A DNA stretch of 8,533 nt from Clostridia bacterium (GTDB taxonomy: Bacteria > Bacillota > Clostridia > Christensenellales > Aristaeellaceae): the NCBI GenBank assembly GCA_016296675.1, contig JAEDIV010000116.1, positions 1-8,533 on the forward strand. Direction: 5' to 3'. Within the stretch, counting starts at the first letter, position 1. Each line of letters starts with the position of its first letter. The notes under the pieces are model-generated. The model saw nothing but the letters and a program-made list of their open reading frames with translations. It made no database searches and had not been told where the DNA came from. This document shows positions 5,886-8,533 of the stretch, piece after piece. A program made the position numbers and the translations under genes.

Positions 5886-5915
5886 ATTATAGCATGCAGA
5901 TCTTTTATGTGTCAA
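5886..5915 (-). promoter_or_regulatory. Perfect consensus sigma-A promoter reading into the EamA remnant
   Basis: The minus strand carries TTGACA (5915-5910), an 18-base spacer and TATAAT (5891-5886), both hexamers exact. The predicted start is near 5879. It diverges from the SGNH hydrolase promoter, whose -35 starts at 5944. It is presumably the original EamA promoter, still intact although the gene is broken. Confidence 0.8.
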
Positions 5916-5943
5916 AAAATTCTTGCCAACGGATGATTTCTTC

Positions 5944-5972
5944 TTGTAAATTCGCGAAAGGAAAGGTATAAT
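5944..5972 (+). promoter_or_regulatory. Sigma-A promoter for the SGNH hydrolase unit
   Basis: TTGTAA (5944-5949), a 17-base spacer and a perfect TATAAT (5967-5972) are present. The predicted start is near 5979, giving a leader of about 26 bases with GGAGG at 5993-5997. Confidence 0.8.
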
Positions 5973-6004
5973 TGTGTTAAGTTCTGGGTTTCGGAGGATA
6001 CTGC

Positions 6005-6778
6005 ATGGATTGGGAAAAGCTTTTTTTCATGGAAAACGAACAGCCTTTGGACAGATTTCCTGAGGGGATCAGCAATACTGCCATCTTCCGCACCATGGCG
6101 TTTATCGGAGACAGCCTTTCCTCGGGCGAATTTGAGTCCAGGGGAGAGGATCATTCCAAGGGCTATCACGATTATTTCGAGTATTCATGGGGCCAGTATA
6201 TTGCGCGCAAAAACGGCCTGACCGCCTACAATTTTTCGCGCGGCGGCATGACGGCTCAGGAATACATGAAATCCTATGCCGACGCCAACCGTTTTTTTCA
6301 GCCAGAAAAGGCGGCGCAGGCATATGTGATTGCGCTGGGCGTAAACGATATTATATACGCGGGTCAGGAAGTCGGGTCGGTTTCGGATATAGATCTTGCG
6401 AATTACAAAAACAACCGGGAGACCTTTGCGGGCTACTATGCCCAGATCATTCAAAGATACAAGAAGATTCAGCCAAAAGCCAAGTTCTTTCTCGTGACCA
6501 TCCCGCGCGTACGGCGAAAGGATGAAAAGGTCCGAGCGCACAGAGAGCTTCTGTATGCGCTTGCGGATTTCTTTGAAAACACCTATGTGATCGATCTGTA
6601 TAAATACGGGCCTGTCTATGACGAGAAGTTCAATAAGCGCTTTGGCCTGTACGGACACATGAATCCTATGGGATATATTTTTACCGCGAATATGATAGAT
6701 GCGTACATCGACTATATTATCCGCAAAAACCCCGGGGATTTTTACCGCGTTCCCTACATCGGGACGGATCTTGAGTGA
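6005..6778 (+). CDS. SGNH/GDSL-family hydrolase
   Basis: The 257-residue protein has no signal peptide and is probably a cytoplasmic esterase or deacylase of the SGNH superfamily. Block I is FIGDSLSSGE (33-42) with nucleophile Ser37. Block II is NFSRGGMTA (76-84, oxyanion glycine). Block III is GVNDI (112-116, Asn114). Block V is YGHMNPMGY (216-224) with catalytic His218. The Asp usually found three residues before that His (DxxH) is replaced by Leu215, so it may use a Ser-His dyad or another acid. The substrate is unknown; acetylated sugars are typical for relatives. ATG at 6005 follows GGAGG by 7 bases. A separate promoter lies directly upstream. It is followed after 43 bases by the gene for a small helical protein on the same strand, probably co-transcribed. 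Confidence 0.87.
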   Translation: MDWEKLFFMENEQPLDRFPEGISNTAIFRTMAFIGDSLSSGEFESRGEDHSKGYHDYFEYSWGQYIARKNGLTAYNFSRGGMTAQEYMKSYADANRFFQPEKAAQAYVIALGVNDIIYAGQEVGSVSDIDLANYKNNRETFAGYYAQIIQRYKKIQPKAKFFLVTIPRVRRKDEKVRAHRELLYALADFFENTYVIDLYKYGPVYDEKFNKRFGLYGHMNPMGYIFTANMIDAYIDYIIRKNPGDFYRVPYIGTDLE

Positions 6779-6821
6779 TTTTTGTCCGCCTTGCGCGGAT
6801 GCGTATTGAGGAGGAAGACAC

Positions 6822-7046
6822 ATGGATATCAAAAAGAAGATCGAAGAAATCGTCAAGAAAATCAAGACGGATAAGTCGCTGCTTGCCAAGTTCAAGGCGG
6901 ACCCCATCAAGACCGTGGAAGATCTGATTGATGTTGATCTGCCGGACGATCTGATCGAGAAGGTCGTAGAAGGCGTAAAGGCCAAGATCACGGTCGACGA
7001 TGTCAAGGGTGCAATCGGAAAGCTCAAGAGCCTTTTCGGAAAATAA
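6822..7046 (+). CDS. Small helical charged protein, 74 residues, unknown function
   Basis: The product is lysine/aspartate-rich and predicted all-helical. It has an amphipathic first helix (2-15), TDKSLLAKFKADPIKTVEDL (16-35), VDLPDDLIEKVVEGVKAKI (38-56) and a C-terminal GKLKSLFGK. There is no Cys, signal peptide or membrane segment. The pattern of D-x-x-L-x-x-F-x-x-DP followed by a short helix loosely resembles leader-type domains of the Nif11/NHLP clan used by RiPP precursors. However, there is no Gly-Gly processing site, no Cys/Ser/Thr-rich core and no modification enzyme nearby. Similar stand-alone small proteins are, from memory, common in Clostridia and unannotated. GGAGG lies 7 bases before ATG. 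No promoter is visible in the 43-base gap after the SGNH gene, so the two genes are probably one transcript, ended by the terminator just behind. Confidence 0.85.
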   Translation: MDIKKKIEEIVKKIKTDKSLLAKFKADPIKTVEDLIDVDLPDDLIEKVVEGVKAKITVDDVKGAIGKLKSLFGK

Positions 7047-7053
7047 GCATGCA

Positions 7054-7095
7054 AAAAGGGCTTAAACAAAATTCGGATTTTGCTTAAGCCCTTTT
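7054..7095. terminator. Strong bidirectional intrinsic terminator
   Basis: A 19-position stem with one mismatch (AAAAGGGCTTAA against TTAAGCCCTTTT outside, CAAAAT against ATTTTG inside) encloses a TCGG loop. Plus-side T-rich tail: TTTTGTTTATTT. Minus-side tail: TTTTTGC. It serves the convergent small-protein and GtrA genes, whose stop codons lie on either side. Confidence 0.9.
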
Positions 7096-7097
7096 GT

Positions 7098-7511
7098 TTA
7101 TTTCGCTTTTCCGTCTGTGTCGATGGTTTTTCCAAAGACAAAGAAGCGGTCATAGAGGAATTCCGTTACGAAATTCACGATCATCGTGCCCGCAAGAACA
7201 AGATATTCGTTCACGCCTGCGCTCGTGAGCGCGTCGGTCCACCAGGTGGAAAGCGGCGTGAAGACCAGATAGAACAGAGCGACCTTTGCCATTGCGAGGG
7301 GAATATTGCCCGCGGAATGGAAGGTGAATTTTCGGTTGAAGGTGAAATTCCACAGAACCGATAAAACGAGGGAAACGAGATAGGCGAGCCAGTGGGGCGC
7401 GGGCGTGAGCTCTTCAAGAAGCGTGAAGGACGCAACCTGAATGATGCCGGCGCTTACCGAAAAGAGAAGAAATTTCAAAGAACGCATAAGCTCTTTTTTG
7501 CGATTGTTCAT
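7098..7511 (-). CDS. GtrA family membrane protein
   Basis: The 137-residue integral membrane protein has four predicted helices (about 11-33, 41-59, 73-95, 102-122), the usual GtrA layout and length. Family hallmarks are WNFTFNRKFTFHS (54-66) after helix 2 and EFLYDRFFVFG (117-127) at the end of helix 4. GtrA-type proteins are thought to help move lipid-linked sugars across the membrane or partner with GT2 glycosyltransferases. No glycosyltransferase gene is visible in this window, so its partner is elsewhere or absent. The frame is open to 7559, but ATG at 7511 is preferred because GGGAGG lies 9 bases upstream and the predicted transcript start is near 7536. The gene runs toward the terminator at 7054-7095 and diverges from the M55 peptidase gene. 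Confidence 0.88.
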   Translation of the reverse strand: MNNRKKELMRSLKFLLFSVSAGIIQVASFTLLEELTPAPHWLAYLVSLVLSVLWNFTFNRKFTFHSAGNIPLAMAKVALFYLVFTPLSTWWTDALTSAGVNEYLVLAGTMIVNFVTEFLYDRFFVFGKTIDTDGKAK

Positions 7512-7542
7512 GAATATCAGCCTCCCGGAGTTTATGCATTGT

Positions 7543-7571
7543 ATTATAACACAACACACGAAAAATTTCTA
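7543..7571 (-). promoter_or_regulatory. Sigma-A promoter for the GtrA gene
   Basis: The minus strand has a perfect TATAAT (7548-7543) and TAGAAA (7571-7566) as a partial -35 with a 17-base spacer. The predicted start is near 7536, within the reading frame upstream of the chosen ATG, which excludes the longer GtrA start. No comparable promoter could be assigned for the divergent M55 gene. Confidence 0.65.
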
Positions 7572-7609
7572 TCGGAATGTACAAATTGCAAGTGGGCGGG
7601 GGAAGACAT

Positions 7610-8431
7610 ATGAAAATTTATATTTCCGTCGATATGGAAGGAATCAGCGGCATCAATTGCCCGGACTATGTTTTAAAAGGAACTTATCTGTATCTAGCAG
7701 GACAAAGGCTCATGACAGAGGATGTGAACGCGGCGGTGCGCGGCGCGTTTGACGCGGGCGCGGACGAAGTAATTGTTGCGGACATGCACGGCGCAAGCGG
7801 AAACATTCTGGTTGAAAACCTCGATCCGCGCGCGCTTTTCCTCGCGGGAACGCCGCATCAGCCGCGCTTTCCTTTTCTGGATGAGACCGTGGACGGCGTG
7901 TTCCTTGTGGGCTATCATGCCATGGCGGGCACACTGCAGGGAAATCTTGAGCATACCATGTCCTCTGCTTCATGGTTCAGATATACTGTCAACGGCGCCG
8001 CGTTTGGTGAAATTGAAATCGACGCGGCGATTGCAGGCGAATGCGGTGTGCCGGTCGTGATGGTATCGGGCGACGACAAACTGTGCGAAGAAAGCATAAA
8101 GATGCTCGGAAACATCGAAGCCGCCATGGTCAAGCAGGGCCTTGGCCGTCAGAGCGCATTGTGTCTTTCGCCGCAATACGGCCGAAAGCGCGTATATGAA
8201 AGCGCGAAAAAAGCGGTTGAACGCCTGGTTGCCGGCGAAAAATTCCCGATTTTCAAAGTGACTTCACCCGTCGTTGTCCAGACGACATATAAAATGGTAC
8301 CCGATGCCGACAGAGCCAATGTCTATGGCACGCGCAGGGTAGACGGATACACTGTCGAGGAAATCAGAAACCGCATGGCGGATTTCTACGGCGGGATCTG
8401 GAAAGAATACGGCGTTGAAAAGAAAATCTAA
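7610..8431 (+). CDS. M55 family metallopeptidase (DppA-like D-aminopeptidase)
   Basis: The 273-residue product matches the M55 family, whose founder, Bacillus DppA, is a zinc D-aminopeptidase releasing N-terminal D-amino acids (D-Ala and Gly substrates), as a self-compartmentalising decamer in the cytoplasm. Expected residues are present: SVDMEGISG (6-14) with Asp8 and Glu10, ADMHG (57-61) with His60, GYHAMAGT (101-108) with His103, EHTMS (114-118) with His115 and FGEIEID (132-138) with Glu134. GDDKLCEES (154-162) and CLSP (185-188) are also typical. ATG at 7610 is chosen over the in-frame ATG at 7577 because GGGGGAAG precedes it and MKIYISVDMEGISG is the usual family start. It is a single-gene unit divergent from GtrA. 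A likely role is recycling D-amino-acid peptides, for example from peptidoglycan. Confidence 0.92.
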   Translation: MKIYISVDMEGISGINCPDYVLKGTYLYLAGQRLMTEDVNAAVRGAFDAGADEVIVADMHGASGNILVENLDPRALFLAGTPHQPRFPFLDETVDGVFLVGYHAMAGTLQGNLEHTMSSASWFRYTVNGAAFGEIEIDAAIAGECGVPVVMVSGDDKLCEESIKMLGNIEAAMVKQGLGRQSALCLSPQYGRKRVYESAKKAVERLVAGEKFPIFKVTSPVVVQTTYKMVPDADRANVYGTRRVDGYTVEEIRNRMADFYGGIWKEYGVEKKI

Positions 8432-8442
8432 GAAAAAGAGAA

Positions 8443-8477
8443 GGCTCCCGGGTCTGTACCCTGGGAGCCGTTGTTTT
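8443..8477. terminator. Bidirectional intrinsic terminator
   Basis: GGCTCCC (8443-8449) pairs with GGGAGCC (8463-8469). GGGT (8450-8453) pairs with ACCC (8458-8461), with one bulged T and a CTGT loop. The plus side is followed by GTTGTTTT and the minus side by TTCTCTTTTTC. It ends the M55 gene and the convergent gene entering from the right edge. Confidence 0.85.
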
Positions 8478-8533
8478 ATCGCTTGAACGCAGTCCATTCG
8501 ATACAGCTGACAAGTGCCTTTTTGACTCCTTCG
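8476..8533 (-). CDS. C-terminal end of an unidentified gene (partial)
   Basis: A minus frame enters from the right edge and stops at TAA (8478-8476), giving EGVKKALVSCIEWTAFKR as its last 18 residues. The stop lies directly before the minus side of the bidirectional terminator, as expected for a real gene end. Codon choice is ordinary for the window. The fragment is too short to assign a family. Confidence 0.55.
   Translation of the reverse strand, partial: EGVKKALVSCIEWTAFKR

Noticed and set aside
6779..6821. TCCGC/GCGGA mini-hairpin between the SGNH gene and the small-protein gene
   Set aside because: The stem is only 5 bp with no T-run behind it. It is too weak to call a terminator or processing site.
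6185..7153. Minus-strand open frame of 322 codons across the SGNH and small-protein genes
   Set aside because: It lies opposite two well-supported genes and crosses a strong terminator. The peptide matches no family pattern, and both sense genes have an SD and a promoter or operon context.

Overview
The window looks like chromosomal DNA from a Clostridia-type Firmicute. It has moderate GC, strong GGAGG-type ribosome binding sites, textbook sigma-A promoters (several with a perfect TATAAT) and intrinsic terminators. The gene families (DUF5722, L-cysteine desulfidase, UroD-like, an SGNH hydrolase of the GHMNPMGY type, GtrA, M55) are familiar from gut and anaerobic Firmicutes. The species cannot be named from this sequence. 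Genes sit on both strands in short units. No rRNA, tRNA, CRISPR array, integrase or transposase was seen, and no gene-free stretch exceeds about 270 bases.

Left part (1-3463). A gene fragment at the left edge is followed by three hairpins (108-290). A leftward unit then reads, in transcription order: L-cysteine desulfidase family enzyme (3400-2096), a 44-codon ORF (2040-1906) and a DUF5722 protein (1886-318) that resembles a clan GH-A glycosidase. The desulfidase has its own promoter at 3436-3463. A perfect inverted repeat with two LacI/CcpA-like half-sites (2057-2094) lies between it and the two downstream genes and could give them separate, sugar-dependent control.

Middle (3510-5915). A UroD/MtaA-like gene on the plus strand (4315-5550) has a strong promoter and lies between two decayed minus-strand genes. 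To its left is the C-terminal half of an M20 peptidase, with its start and catalytic N-terminus gone. To its right is the last third of an EamA/DMT transporter. The transporter remnant keeps a perfect consensus promoter (TTGACA-N18-TATAAT), an SD and a terminator-like hairpin upstream, but most of its coding region is missing. This area shows clear gene decay.

Right part (5944-8533). An SGNH/GDSL hydrolase and a 74-residue helical acidic/lysine-rich protein form a plus-strand unit, closed by a strong bidirectional terminator shared with a convergent GtrA-family membrane protein. Divergent from GtrA is an M55 (DppA-like) D-aminopeptidase with a complete set of metal-binding residues. The window ends at another bidirectional terminator and the last 18 codons of a minus-strand gene.

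Functionally this is a mixed housekeeping/accessory neighbourhood of amino-acid, peptide and glycan catabolism, not one obvious system. The most unusual items are the intact strong promoter with short hairpin leader in front of the dead EamA gene, the inverted operator pair with the adjacent 44-codon ORF, and the small helical protein paired with the SGNH hydrolase. I see no convincing new defence, mobile or RNA-guided system.
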